Position numbers and translations under genes: made by a program
Notes under the pieces: model-generated
What the model was told of the DNA's origin: nothing
The model's database searches: none
What the model saw: only the letters and a program-made list of their open reading frames with translations
Shown here: piece after piece, positions 1 to 7,298 of the stretch
Numbering within the stretch: the first letter of the stretch is position 1
Layout: each line of letters opens with the position of its first letter
Source: Planctomycetota bacterium
GTDB taxonomy: Bacteria; Planctomycetota; Planctomycetia; Planctomycetales; Planctomycetaceae
Length of the DNA: 16,276 nt
Direction: 5' to 3'
Assembly: GCA_003669575.1 (NCBI GenBank)
Contig: QWOR01000219.1
Coordinates: forward strand, 1-16,276

Positions 1-146
1 ACCGCCATGCGAACCGGCGCTTCGCTCGACGATTGAGCGGTGGAGGTGATCTCATCACCCCAGACCGGGATCGACTCCATCCACGGGAGAGCCATCGAAA
101 CACCGACACCGCGGAGGAACGTGCGACGTGAGAAATGGTGAGGCAT
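1..146 (-). CDS. DUF1552 family protein, Tat signal, N-terminal fragment
   Basis: Partial gene running off the left edge; only the first 48 codons are present, reading leftward from an ATG at 144-146. The N-terminus reads MPHHFSRRTFLRG, then a short hydrophobic stretch ending near LPWMESIPVWG. This is a twin-arginine signal followed by the 'ALPWLE' type sequence usual at the start of planctomycete DUF1552 proteins. These are exported proteins of unknown biochemical role, often encoded beside DUF1592/DUF1587 cytochrome-like proteins; that neighbour would lie outside the window. The Tat signal is seen directly; the DUF1552 call rests on the N-terminus alone. No clear Shine-Dalgarno sequence precedes the start. 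The gene is divergent from the NYN gene at 301, with about 150 nt between them. Confidence 0.7.
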   Translation of the reverse strand, partial: MPHHFSRRTFLRGVGVSMALPWMESIPVWGDEITSTAQSSSEAPVRMA

Positions 147-288
147 GAGGATGTCCGACTGGTTAGGGTGAACAGTGTCTTTGCTATTCTGGGGTCTTGT
201 GGCACGAATTTCCAGATGAGTCGAGTTTTCAGAGGCGGCGAGTACTGGCTCTCCGCAGAAATCTCTCGGACTTAGCCATCCGTCAGGC

Positions 289-294
289 TACAAT
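289..294 (+). promoter_or_regulatory. candidate -10 element, possible leaderless start of the NYN gene
   Basis: TACAAT (5 of 6 matches to TATAAT) lies 6 nt before the ATG at 301. If used, transcription would start at or within a base or two of the ATG, giving a leaderless mRNA. No convincing -35 hexamer is seen 16-18 nt upstream, and there is no Shine-Dalgarno sequence before 301. Inference only. Confidence 0.3.
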
Positions 295-300
295 CGCTGA

Positions 301-1179
301 ATGTCTCACCGCACGATTATCGACGGCTACAACCTGATGCATGCCGCTGGGCTGGCTCGCGGCAAGCTGGTCGGTAAGCAGCTGGAGGGGGCCAGACTGC
401 GGTTGATGCAGCGGCTGGCTTACCAGATGACGAAAGAAGAGCGGGCCGGGACGACGGTAGTGTTTGATGCGAAGGCGATGCTTGAAGTCTCCACGCAAGA
501 CGAATTGATTGAAGGGATCCGGGTACGCTATCCCGAACCGGGGCACGAAGCGGACGAATTGATTGAGCATCTGATCGCGGTTGATCCCCAGCCTCGCAAG
601 CTGCGAGTGGTGTCGAGCGACCGGCGATTGCACAGGGCGGCACGAGAGCGGATGGCTGTATCAATTCCGAGTGATCGCTTTCTGGATGAACTCGATGAGC
701 GGCGACCATTGCATACAGAGGGGAATGCCCCGGTGCCCAAGCGACCACCGGTTCCGCTGCCGCCGAAGAACACTGAGGCGAGTGGCGACTCGAAGGCCAT
801 CGCGGGCGATGTCGATTACTGGCTGAAAGAGTTCGGGGAAGTCGAGGTCCCGGATGACGCTGAGTTGAACTCGGCACTCGAACAGAGCCTGTTGGGAAAG
901 GCTCTCGCTGATGAGCCAGCTACTCCGAATAAACTGGCCCCTCCCACGCAGAACGTCACGAAGAAGCCAGCCGCAGCTCAGCAGTCATTGATTGTGCCCT
1001 TGCCCCCTCGCCCCGATCTGGCCACGTTGCCGTCTCGTGCCAAACGTCTGCCGACGCAGGCGACTCCGGTCCCCGAACCGCTGGAGAATCAGCCGGGGCC
1101 CGAACGGATCGATACCGATCTGGACCGATGGAAGAATGTACTGCAGCAGGTTCTGGATGAAGAGGCGAAGAAGAAATAG
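301..1179 (+). CDS. NYN-domain (YacP/Rae1-like) ribonuclease family protein
   Basis: 292 aa. Residues 1 to about 130 form an NYN (PIN-like) nuclease domain: IDGYNLMH at 7-14, VVFDA at 53-57, EADELIE at 83-89 and VVSSDRRL at 103-110. These supply the acidic residues D8, D56, D85 and D107 expected to hold the catalytic metal. The family includes Bacillus YacP/Rae1, a ribosome-associated mRNA endonuclease; activity here is inferred from the family. The domain is intact, but the protein is far longer than the usual 170 aa or so. Residues 140-292 are a proline-rich, probably disordered tail carrying two similar short helices (169-180 and 270-283), each preceded by a VPLPP motif. The ATG at 301 is chosen because the domain begins at once; no Shine-Dalgarno is visible. 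The UDG gene follows 117 nt downstream on the same strand. Confidence 0.85.
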   Translation: MSHRTIIDGYNLMHAAGLARGKLVGKQLEGARLRLMQRLAYQMTKEERAGTTVVFDAKAMLEVSTQDELIEGIRVRYPEPGHEADELIEHLIAVDPQPRKLRVVSSDRRLHRAARERMAVSIPSDRFLDELDERRPLHTEGNAPVPKRPPVPLPPKNTEASGDSKAIAGDVDYWLKEFGEVEVPDDAELNSALEQSLLGKALADEPATPNKLAPPTQNVTKKPAAAQQSLIVPLPPRPDLATLPSRAKRLPTQATPVPEPLENQPGPERIDTDLDRWKNVLQQVLDEEAKKK

Positions 1180-1296
1180 AGGCCACCGAAACTCGCGATG
1201 GCAGCGAGGTCTTGGCTGAGTTTTTTCGTTACACTGCGGAACGGGCGACCGCATGTTGTGGGTCGCCTGACACCGATTCGTGGTGGATGATTCCGC

Positions 1297-2172
1297 ATGG
1301 TGACCGGGCGTGGACTGCAACAGATTCTTCGCAGCTGGCAATCAGCTGGACTGAGTCATATGGTGCGAGCAGTCCCACTGGAGCCGGACTCGCTGAGCAG
1401 GTCTGTCACTGAATCGGTCCCGTCGGACGGTGCTTCTTCCTCACCATCGCCGACTGCTCCATCGCCGACTGCTCCATCGACAGCGACTCCATCACCTCCA
1501 GCCGACGATCAGACTCTTATGGCTCGTAAGTCCAGTTCAGCTGCTGCGCTCCCGGAACTGCCCGTCGTTCAAGTGGCTCCGGAAGCGACGCAAGGGGGAA
1601 GTCGCGAAAGCCGGTTGAGCGCACTTGCCGCTCGCGTGGCCCAGTGCCAGCGGTGCCAGGAACTCGCCTCGACCCGCACGCAAACAGTCTTTGGCGTTGG
1701 AAGCCCGAATGCCAAAGTGATGTTTATCGGCGAAGCCCCCGGTGCGGACGAGGATGCCACCGGCGAACCGTTCGTCGGCCGAGCCGGTCAGCTGCTGACG
1801 AAGATCATTGTGGCCTGTGGCTGGACTCGCGAAGAGATTTACATCTGCAATATTCTGCGGTGTCGTCCGCCGGGAAACCGGGCGCCGAGTCTGGTGGAGG
1901 CCCGCCACTGTCGCGAGTATCTTGACGGGCAGATTGCGATCATTCAGCCCGAGTACATCGTCTGCTGGGGCACCACAGCTGCGCAAAACCTGCTGGGGAG
2001 CGAAGAGACGATCGGCAAGATGCGTGGGCGGTTCTTCTCACACGGGAAGGCCAAGGTCCTGTGTACTTACCACCCGTCCTATCTGCTGAGAAACCCCGAG
2101 GCGAAGAAGCCGGTGTGGGAAGACATGAAACTGTTGCTGGCCGACATGGGCCTGACCCCTCCGACTCCGTAA
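1297..2172 (+). CDS. Family 4 uracil-DNA glycosylase, [4Fe-4S] type
   Basis: 291 aa. Removes uracil from DNA as the first step of base-excision repair. The catalytic domain spans about residues 105-288. GEAPGADED at 145-153 is the active-site and uracil-binding motif, and HPSYLLRNP at 259-267 is the C-terminal DNA-intercalation motif. The four expected cluster cysteines are C117 and C120 (CQRC), C189 (NILRCRPP) and C205 (ARHC). Residues 1-30 read as an amphipathic helix (LQQILRSWQSAGLSHM) that resembles N-termini I associate with planctomycete UDGs, so I keep the start at 1297 rather than the internal ATG at 1519. Residues 40-105 are a low-complexity Pro/Ser/Thr/Ala linker partly built from a 15-nt tandem repeat. 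The gene is convergent with the kinase gene. Sure of the family; the exact start is less certain. Confidence 0.92.
   Translation: MVTGRGLQQILRSWQSAGLSHMVRAVPLEPDSLSRSVTESVPSDGASSSPSPTAPSPTAPSTATPSPPADDQTLMARKSSSAAALPELPVVQVAPEATQGGSRESRLSALAARVAQCQRCQELASTRTQTVFGVGSPNAKVMFIGEAPGADEDATGEPFVGRAGQLLTKIIVACGWTREEIYICNILRCRPPGNRAPSLVEARHCREYLDGQIAIIQPEYIVCWGTTAAQNLLGSEETIGKMRGRFFSHGKAKVLCTYHPSYLLRNPEAKKPVWEDMKLLLADMGLTPPTP
1444..1488 (+). repeat. 15-nt tandem repeat inside the UDG gene
   Basis: The unit CCATCGCCGACTGCT occurs twice exactly (1444-1458, 1459-1473) and a third time degenerately (1474-1488). It is in frame and encodes PSPTA, PSPTA, PSTAT in the linker of the UDG. Because the unit is a multiple of three, copy-number change would only alter linker length. 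Confidence 0.8.
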
Positions 2173-2197
2173 TTTAATATCGATCGTGTGTTGGACG

Positions 2198-2219
2198 GGA
2201 CAGACAGGAATGTCTGACC
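2198..2219. repeat. Palindromic element between convergent genes
   Basis: CAGACA-GGAA-TGTCTG: a 6-bp stem (2201-2206 with 2211-2216) closed by a GGAA tetraloop. The stem extends by two G-C pairs beyond an A/A mismatch. It sits between the 3' ends of the UDG and kinase genes. A 14-nt core identical to this one recurs at 16217-16230. There is no T-tract, so a Rho-independent terminator is not supported, but an RNA 3'-end hairpin on either strand is possible. Confidence 0.55.
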
Positions 2220-2256
2220 GACTCACGGGGATTGTGACCGAGAGTCAGGTGCCTGG

Positions 2257-3345
2257 TTACTCGATCTCCGCCAGCCACAGCCGCAGTTCGTTTTCGTACT
2301 CGCTGGAGAGGTCACCCTTCACCAGTTCTCGCTCGAACGCAGCGGCTCCGAATTCGGAGAGGTCGGCGTCTTCTGCGCTGGCAAAACGGTCTTCGGGCTT
2401 CTCGGCAATCATCTTGGCCAGGAAGTTCAGCAGCGTCGAGTTCCGGACCACGTCCTCCGGGAGCAGGAATGGCAGCTGTTTGGGCAGCAGAGTCTTCGCC
2501 GCAATGAGTTCCTCTTCGGAGTGAACTCCAGAGAAGGGGTACTGTCCGGAGAGCATCTCAAAGAGGATGTATCCCAGGCTGGCGAGATCAGATCGGGGTG
2601 AGGGTAGTGCCCCCTGCTGGACCTCGATTGCGGAGTAACGTGGTGTCCAGGTGTTGCGTGGTGGTTTGTCATCGACCGCGAATGCGGAGCCGAAGTCGAT
2701 GATTTTGCAGTTGCCAGTCCGCTTGATCATGATGTTGGCTGGTTTCAGGTCGGCATGGATCAGTCCTTCACGGTGCAATGCACCGACCCCGTGCAGACAT
2801 TCCCGGATCATCGAGATCGCGATCCCTGGCTTCAATCGCAGCTGTTCTGATGTCCGCGTGACGATCACATCGTTCACATAGTCCCAGCGGTTCGGATGCA
2901 CTGACCCGCGAGTTTGTTCCAATGTTTGCGGGGTCAACAGTCGTCGCAGGTCATAGCCATCAACCCACTCCATCGCCTGGATCATGATCCCCTTGCTTTC
3001 CACGACGTTATAAACATCGTGGAGGTGATCCTGCTGCAGACGCGACAGCTTCATCGCCAGCCGGGCGAGTCGTGACATGTCGTTCCGATACTCATCAACC
3101 GATTGATATCGGTCGGGGCGGAAAAACTTCAGCGCGAGTCGGAAGGTGACGCCGAATGCTCCGCCCCGGTCGGCGAGATAAACAATCCCCTGTCCCCCGG
3201 ATCCCAGCCGCCGCAATAAACGGTACTTCACCTCCCAGGCCACTTCCTCGCGAGACACAAGTTCACGGAAGTGCTGGTTCAGTAGAATTCCCTCGGCATA
3301 CATCTGGTCGTATGTGACAGTGGGCGTTGAAAAGTGTTCTGTCAC
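2257..3345 (-). CDS. Soluble Ser/Thr protein kinase (Hanks type)
   Basis: 362 aa. All core kinase elements are visible. The glycine loop is GSGGQGIVY (48-56), the ATP lysine is K73 in ALKFF, the catalytic loop is HADLKPANIM (197-206), DFG is at 217-219 and the helix-F aspartate is D253 (SDLASLGYILFEML). The catalytic loop has HAD where most kinases have HRD, making it a non-RD kinase. The APE motif is altered to AIE (239-241). The domain fills nearly the whole protein; there is no transmembrane segment, PASTA, WD40 or TPR region, unlike many planctomycete kinases. The start is a GTG at 3345; an in-frame ATG at 3303 is the alternative and would still keep the domain intact. The gene lies 132 nt downstream of the DUF1501 gene on the same strand. 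Substrate unknown; probably active, since the catalytic residues are present. Confidence 0.88.
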   Translation of the reverse strand: MTEHFSTPTVTYDQMYAEGILLNQHFRELVSREEVAWEVKYRLLRRLGSGGQGIVYLADRGGAFGVTFRLALKFFRPDRYQSVDEYRNDMSRLARLAMKLSRLQQDHLHDVYNVVESKGIMIQAMEWVDGYDLRRLLTPQTLEQTRGSVHPNRWDYVNDVIVTRTSEQLRLKPGIAISMIRECLHGVGALHREGLIHADLKPANIMIKRTGNCKIIDFGSAFAVDDKPPRNTWTPRYSAIEVQQGALPSPRSDLASLGYILFEMLSGQYPFSGVHSEEELIAAKTLLPKQLPFLLPEDVVRNSTLLNFLAKMIAEKPEDRFASAEDADLSEFGAAAFERELVKGDLSSEYENELRLWLAEIE

Positions 3346-3477
3346 ATCGGTCAGAGGAGAGAGATCTTGTCGTGATGAGTCTTCAGTGTTCAGCGGCGAG
3401 TTCTTTAGAGGCTGGAGGGATGGAGAATCAGGGCTGAAATCAGCCGGTGACTGTCAGAAATTGAACAGAATCGGGAG

Positions 3478-4872
3478 TTATCCGATTAAGCCGGAAATCG
3501 GCTGTCCGCTCGTAATCGCGAACGGTCGGTTCAAGTGGTTACGCATCTCGGATTCGGAAGGAATTCCTAACAACTCAAACATCGTAGCGGACAGGTCCGC
3601 CAGTGTCACCGGGTCTTTGGCAGGGTAAGCTCCCTGCGGATCCGAGGCCCCATGGATATGACCACGCGGCAGACCTCCGCCCGCGGCGACGACTGTATAA
3701 CAGAAGGGCCAGTGGTCGCGCGAGAGATTCTGATTCAAGCGGGGCGTCCGCCCAAACTCACCCAGCCAGAGAACGAGTGTCTCGTTGAGCAGTCCCCGCT
3801 CGTCGAGATCATTAATTAAAGTCGGCAGAGTCTGATCCGTCATCGGCAGCTGCCAGTCTTTTAAAATCGGGTACATGCGGGTGTTGTCGAATCCGTGCGT
3901 GTCCCAGCCACCGACGCCAGCCTTGCGTCCGCCGATCTGCTTCGAGAAGTAGACATTAACGAACTTCACACCCGATTCGACCAGCCGCCGGGCCAGGAGG
4001 CAACTTTGTCCATAAGTTGTTCGTCCATACCGGTCGCGAATCTCGACGGGTTCCCGAGAGAGGTCAAAGGCCTGCTGGACCTTCGGGGAACTGAGCATCG
4101 AAAAGGCGCGGTTGTAGTACTCATCCAGTCCGCGCGTGCTTGATGGGGACTCCAGCGAGCGCATCTGAGAATCGAGCAACGCCTGAATTTCACGGCGACG
4201 TTGCAGTCGATCGGGACTGATCTCCGCGGGCAGGCTCAGTTCCGGCAGTCGGAAGTTCGCTCCGTTGGGGTCAGCTGTGATGAGCAGGGGATTGTGACGT
4301 TTGCCGAGGAAGCTGGCGTTCTGACCGGGCGTGACGGTGCCGTCCTGAATGACATGGGGCAGGGCGACGAACGATGGCAGCGAAGGATCTTCGGGCAGGA
4401 ATTGATCGATGACCGAACCGTATGCGGGATAAGTGTCAGGCGTCTCTTTCATCCGCTGGTCGTCGGATGGCGGCGCGTGGCCGGTCAGCGTCTGGTACCC
4501 CGCGGAGTTGTGATTCTTCATCCGGTGGTGCACGCTTCGAATGAGCTTCACCTTGTCGAGGATCTTGGCGGTCTCCGGGAGATGCTCACAGACGGGCACT
4601 CCGGGGATGGCGGAGGAGATTGGTTTCAGCTCCGTGCGATACCCCGACGGAGCGTCGAGTTTGAGGTCGAACGTGTCGACATGGCTCGGTCCGCCGAACT
4701 GCATCAGGAAGATGACCGACTTGGCCTTGGCGATGCGTTGACTGACCCCCTCAGCCTGGAGCAGATGCTCCATTCCCAGTCCCAGAAACCCCGAACCGCC
4801 GATGCGTATCGCATCGCGACGGGTGACCAGGGACGAGAATGACTCGCGCTGACCGAGGTGAAACAGGGACAT
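3478..4872 (-). CDS. DUF1501 family protein, Tat-exported
   Basis: 464 aa from the ATG at 4872. An upstream in-frame ATG at 4983 would add 37 residues that look unlike a signal peptide, so I reject it. The N-terminus has a twin-arginine motif (TRRDAIRIGG, 17-26) and a short hydrophobic stretch. GGPSHVDTFDLK at 60-71 is the hallmark of DUF1501. GGWDTHG and LWLGEFGRTP in the C-terminal half complete the alkaline-phosphatase-like fold, with His and Asp metal-ligand candidates. The family is amplified in planctomycetes and commonly paired with exported DUF1549/DUF1553 cytochrome-like proteins; no such partner is adjacent here. Biochemical function is unknown (a sulfatase/phosphatase-like fold is inferred). 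The next gene on the same strand is the kinase; a shared transcript is possible but not shown. Confidence 0.88.
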   Translation of the reverse strand: MSLFHLGQRESFSSLVTRRDAIRIGGSGFLGLGMEHLLQAEGVSQRIAKAKSVIFLMQFGGPSHVDTFDLKLDAPSGYRTELKPISSAIPGVPVCEHLPETAKILDKVKLIRSVHHRMKNHNSAGYQTLTGHAPPSDDQRMKETPDTYPAYGSVIDQFLPEDPSLPSFVALPHVIQDGTVTPGQNASFLGKRHNPLLITADPNGANFRLPELSLPAEISPDRLQRRREIQALLDSQMRSLESPSSTRGLDEYYNRAFSMLSSPKVQQAFDLSREPVEIRDRYGRTTYGQSCLLARRLVESGVKFVNVYFSKQIGGRKAGVGGWDTHGFDNTRMYPILKDWQLPMTDQTLPTLINDLDERGLLNETLVLWLGEFGRTPRLNQNLSRDHWPFCYTVVAAGGGLPRGHIHGASDPQGAYPAKDPVTLADLSATMFELLGIPSESEMRNHLNRPFAITSGQPISGLIG

Positions 4873-5173
4873 AGTCTGAACCAGAGAGGGCGCCGTTGAA
4901 CGAATCTTGGAACGGGAATGTCGGCCAATGATCCACCCAGACCAGTCTATATTAGCGGCCAAGAATGCCGATTGGTTGTGCATTTTGAAGCTGTGAAGCC
5001 CAAAAATGGCACAACTTCGGGGGGCTGTTTTGTCATGTGGTCGGGTTTTTGTGAGCTGTAACTACATATTAGGTTTGTGGATGTGGTGATTTGATGCGTG
5101 CGTAACGCTCCTGACCCTGGCTTTCCCCCCTCTTGTCGGGTGACGGAAGTCCGGGTACATCACGACTCCCGTC
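4873..5173. other. Divergent intergenic region, DUF1501 / DUF2752
   Basis: About 300 nt with no credible gene. On the minus strand, TAATAT at 4949-4954 is a possible -10 for the DUF1501 gene (about 75 nt before its start), but no good -35 is spaced correctly. On the plus strand there are AT-rich patches near 5045-5075 but no matching hexamer pair. Short minus-strand ORFs here have no recognisable content. Confidence 0.4.
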
Positions 5174-5626
5174 ATGATCCTCTCCTCCCCACAGAAGAAG
5201 GTTTCCTCCATCTCCCGCCTCGAACAGGTCGCACTGATTCTGGCAGGTCTGGGGAGCCTCGTTCTGTTGCTGTTGGCGGTCTGGCTGAAACCCAATTCCT
5301 TGGGTAATGGCACCCACCAGCAGCTCGGTTTGCCTCCCTGCACGATTCAGTTCTGGTTTGGCATTCCTTGTCCCAGTTGTGGCGGAACCACAGCCTTTGC
5401 CCACTTCGTCCGCGGACAGTGGGGGAGTGCCCTGCGTGCGAACGCAGCCTCTACCCTGCTCGCTGGTCTGTGTGTGGTTGGAGTTCCCTGGAGTTGGGGA
5501 AGTGCCTGGCAGCGTCGGTATCTCGGTGTCCCCGACATCGTGAAGACGTTGGTGATTGTTCTGCTGTCCCTCAGCTTCGTCGCTGGGGCTCAGTGGATCG
5601 GACGTTTGATGGAGTGGTTGCCGTGA
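5174..5626 (+). CDS. DUF2752 family membrane protein
   Basis: 150 aa. Three hydrophobic segments are visible (about residues 18-38, 90-108 and 122-143). The family signature is PPC at 54-56 followed by FGIPCPSCGGTTAF at 62-75, with cysteines C56, C66 and C69. Further on, GQWGSALRANAAS at 81-93 matches the usual pattern of a small polar turn with an invariant Asn before the second helix. DUF2752 proteins are short inner-membrane proteins of unknown role; the Cys pair could bind a metal or form a disulfide, but nothing here decides that. It is the first gene of a probable operon with two lipoproteins (71 nt to the next likely start). The ATG at 5174 has no obvious Shine-Dalgarno. Confidence 0.85.
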   Translation: MILSSPQKKVSSISRLEQVALILAGLGSLVLLLLAVWLKPNSLGNGTHQQLGLPPCTIQFWFGIPCPSCGGTTAFAHFVRGQWGSALRANAASTLLAGLCVVGVPWSWGSAWQRRYLGVPDIVKTLVIVLLSLSFVAGAQWIGRLMEWLP

Positions 5627-5697
5627 GGATGTTCCTCCGGGCCAGTTTTCTGTCGTGTGGTCAGAGATACGCGATGCTTCGACGCGAGGTCCATGCC

Positions 5698-6399
5698 ATG
5701 TCTCGACTCTTCCAATACTCGGCCTCGGTCCGCGCGGTCTGGGGGGGAGTTCTGCTGGGCGTTGTACTCCTCAGCAGTTCTGGCTGTATTCGTGTCATGG
5801 CGATCGCCGGCAAGATGTTCATCGGTGACCCCAAAGCGGAATCCAAGTTTGGCGGCACGACCGGAGTGGATCTCGAAAAGCAAAAAGATGGCATCATCCT
5901 GCATTGCTCGGCACCGTTAAGCGTGTTGGACAAAAGTGAAGATTTGCCGAGCGATGTCGAGAGCGAACTCATTCGCCGGATGAAACTCAAACACATGCCG
6001 ATCATCGACCAGAACCGTGTCGTCGATGCCCTCGACTCACACGGAGGACGATACGACACCCAGGTGTTGATGAACGAACTCCCCGATGCGAAATATCTCT
6101 TTGAGATCAAAATCGAACGCTACGAACTCCGAGAGCCCAATACCCCCTCGATGTATCACGGGCGTTGTGCCGGCACCATTCTGGGCTACGAGATCGAAGG
6201 GGGAGGCAAGGAGTCGGATGGCGGTCCCCGTCGCATGGCTCAGGTCTTTGAACAGCAGTTCGATATCGACTACCCGGACGGTCATCCGATTCCGGCCGAA
6301 CAGATGTCTGAGTCGTCCTTCCGCAAGAAGTTCGTCAACGAACTGACGAAACGGCTCGGCACCATGTTCTACGACGTGACCTCCAAGGAGTTGTTCTAA
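5698..6399 (+). CDS. Lipoprotein of unknown function, tandem copy 1
   Basis: 233 aa. The signal peptide ends in a lipobox, LSSSGC, with C30 as the predicted lipidated cysteine. The ATG at 5698 is chosen because it gives a normal signal length and is preceded by GAGGT at 5686-5690 with 7-nt spacing. In-frame starts at 5629 and 5674 would give an over-long n-region. The mature part begins with an IGDPK segment and an FGGTTG motif. It continues with a strand-helix-strand pattern: ILHCSAP, then SDVESELIRRMK, then MPIIDQNRVVDAL. DAKYLFEIKIERYEL and a C-terminal helix ending FRKKFVNELTKRLGTMFYD follow. It aligns along its length with the next gene. The arrangement resembles the N-terminal domain of CsgG, LpoB and GNA1162-type lipoproteins, but that is only a fold suggestion. 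No catalytic motif is seen. Confidence 0.8.
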   Translation: MSRLFQYSASVRAVWGGVLLGVVLLSSSGCIRVMAIAGKMFIGDPKAESKFGGTTGVDLEKQKDGIILHCSAPLSVLDKSEDLPSDVESELIRRMKLKHMPIIDQNRVVDALDSHGGRYDTQVLMNELPDAKYLFEIKIERYELREPNTPSMYHGRCAGTILGYEIEGGGKESDGGPRRMAQVFEQQFDIDYPDGHPIPAEQMSESSFRKKFVNELTKRLGTMFYDVTSKELF

Positions 6400-6400
6400 C

Positions 6401-7138
6401 ATGGCACTTCACGGACAAGCTCCCATGACATCGAATGAATTCTCGCCGGAATCGCACTTTGCTCGATCTGGCCAGACGGTCGCACGTCGCAAATGGCTCT
6501 GGCTCCTCGGAGCCTGCCTGTCGCTACTGCTGACAGCTGGTTGCCAGCAGTTCGTGATTCTGAGTTATCTGATCGGTGGCCCGCCGTCGATCGAGCCCGA
6601 CTTTAACAAAGAGACCGGGCTATCGCTCAAAGGCAAAGAGAACACTGTCGCAGTCGTCTGTTTCGCTCCGCGGGAAATGCTCCTGGAGTTCCCGAACATC
6701 GATGATGAGATCGCCGCTCAGGTGGCATTTCGTCTGGGCGAGAACAAGATCACGATCGTGAAGCCCGATTACGTGCGGGCCTGGATCGATGCCCATCCGA
6801 AGTGGGAACTGGCCGAGGAGATCGGCCGTGAGTTCAAGGCGAACTATGTGGTGGAAGTCGAGCTGTCGACGTTCAGCCTGTACGAAGGGACCAGCACGAC
6901 GCTCTTCCGTGGTCGCACCGAAGCGGACGTCCACGTCACCGAGGTCGATGACAGTGGACACGGCGACCGGATTTTCTCGAAGGAACTCGACTTCCACTTC
7001 CCGGTCCGCGTGCCGCGTTCATCGACCGAAGGCGAACTGCTCCCCTTCAAGCGTGAATACATCTCCCGCTTGAGCGACAAGATCGGCTGGATGTTCTACG
7101 AGAGCTACAACGGCGATACGATTCCGTGGGCAAACTGA
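6401..7138 (+). CDS. Lipoprotein of unknown function, tandem copy 2
   Basis: 245 aa. It starts one base after the stop of copy 1, and AAGGAG at 6385-6390 (10-nt spacing) supports the ATG at 6401. An ATG at 6425 would also leave a full signal. The signal has a basic patch (VARRKWLW), a hydrophobic core and the lipobox LTAGC, with C48 lipidated. The mature protein parallels copy 1: IGGPP, FNKETGLSL, then a strand VAVVCFAP, a helix DDEIAAQVAFRL and a strand ITIVKPDYVRAWIDAH. FKANYVVEVELSTFSLYEG and a C-terminal helix YISRLSDKIGWMFYES complete it. These are most like the first domain of CsgG/TolB/LpoB-type proteins (a variable-partner binding domain), which is inference. The near-zero gap suggests coupled translation and a shared complex or location in the outer membrane. 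Confidence 0.8.
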   Translation: MALHGQAPMTSNEFSPESHFARSGQTVARRKWLWLLGACLSLLLTAGCQQFVILSYLIGGPPSIEPDFNKETGLSLKGKENTVAVVCFAPREMLLEFPNIDDEIAAQVAFRLGENKITIVKPDYVRAWIDAHPKWELAEEIGREFKANYVVEVELSTFSLYEGTSTTLFRGRTEADVHVTEVDDSGHGDRIFSKELDFHFPVRVPRSSTEGELLPFKREYISRLSDKIGWMFYESYNGDTIPWAN

Positions 7139-7183
7139 GTGACCGCAAGCCGGGAGTGTCGGCCTGAAATTCCCGGTCGACTC
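7137..7183 (+). terminator. Hairpin after the lipoprotein operon
   Basis: CCGGGA (7150-7155) pairs with TCCCGG (7171-7176) across a 15-nt loop. An outer GAGT/ACTC pairing lies at 7137-7140 and 7180-7183. It begins at the stop codon of the second lipoprotein. Only a weak T-rich stretch follows (ACTTTGAATTTA), so it may be an mRNA 3' stabiliser rather than a strong terminator. Confidence 0.3.
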
Positions 7184-7298
7184 ACTTTGAATTTATCCGC
7201 GTTTGCGAAGAGAAAAGGCTCACCTCGCTAAGAGCGTGAAATGGAGCCAGCAGCATTCGCCTGAATGGATCGCCGGCAAAGATGCGGGCAGTGGTTGC

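Noticed and set aside
4201..4842. 213-codon plus-strand frame inside the DUF1501 gene
   Set aside because: Antisense shadow of clear DUF1501 coding sequence.
4873..4983. 37-residue extension of the DUF1501 protein
   Set aside because: The added residues do not resemble a Tat n-region, and the internal ATG places the RR motif at a normal distance.
5368..5697. N-terminal extension of lipoprotein 1 by 110 codons
   Set aside because: It overlaps the DUF2752 gene in another frame and would bury the signal peptide; the start at 5698 has a GAGGT site and a correct lipobox.
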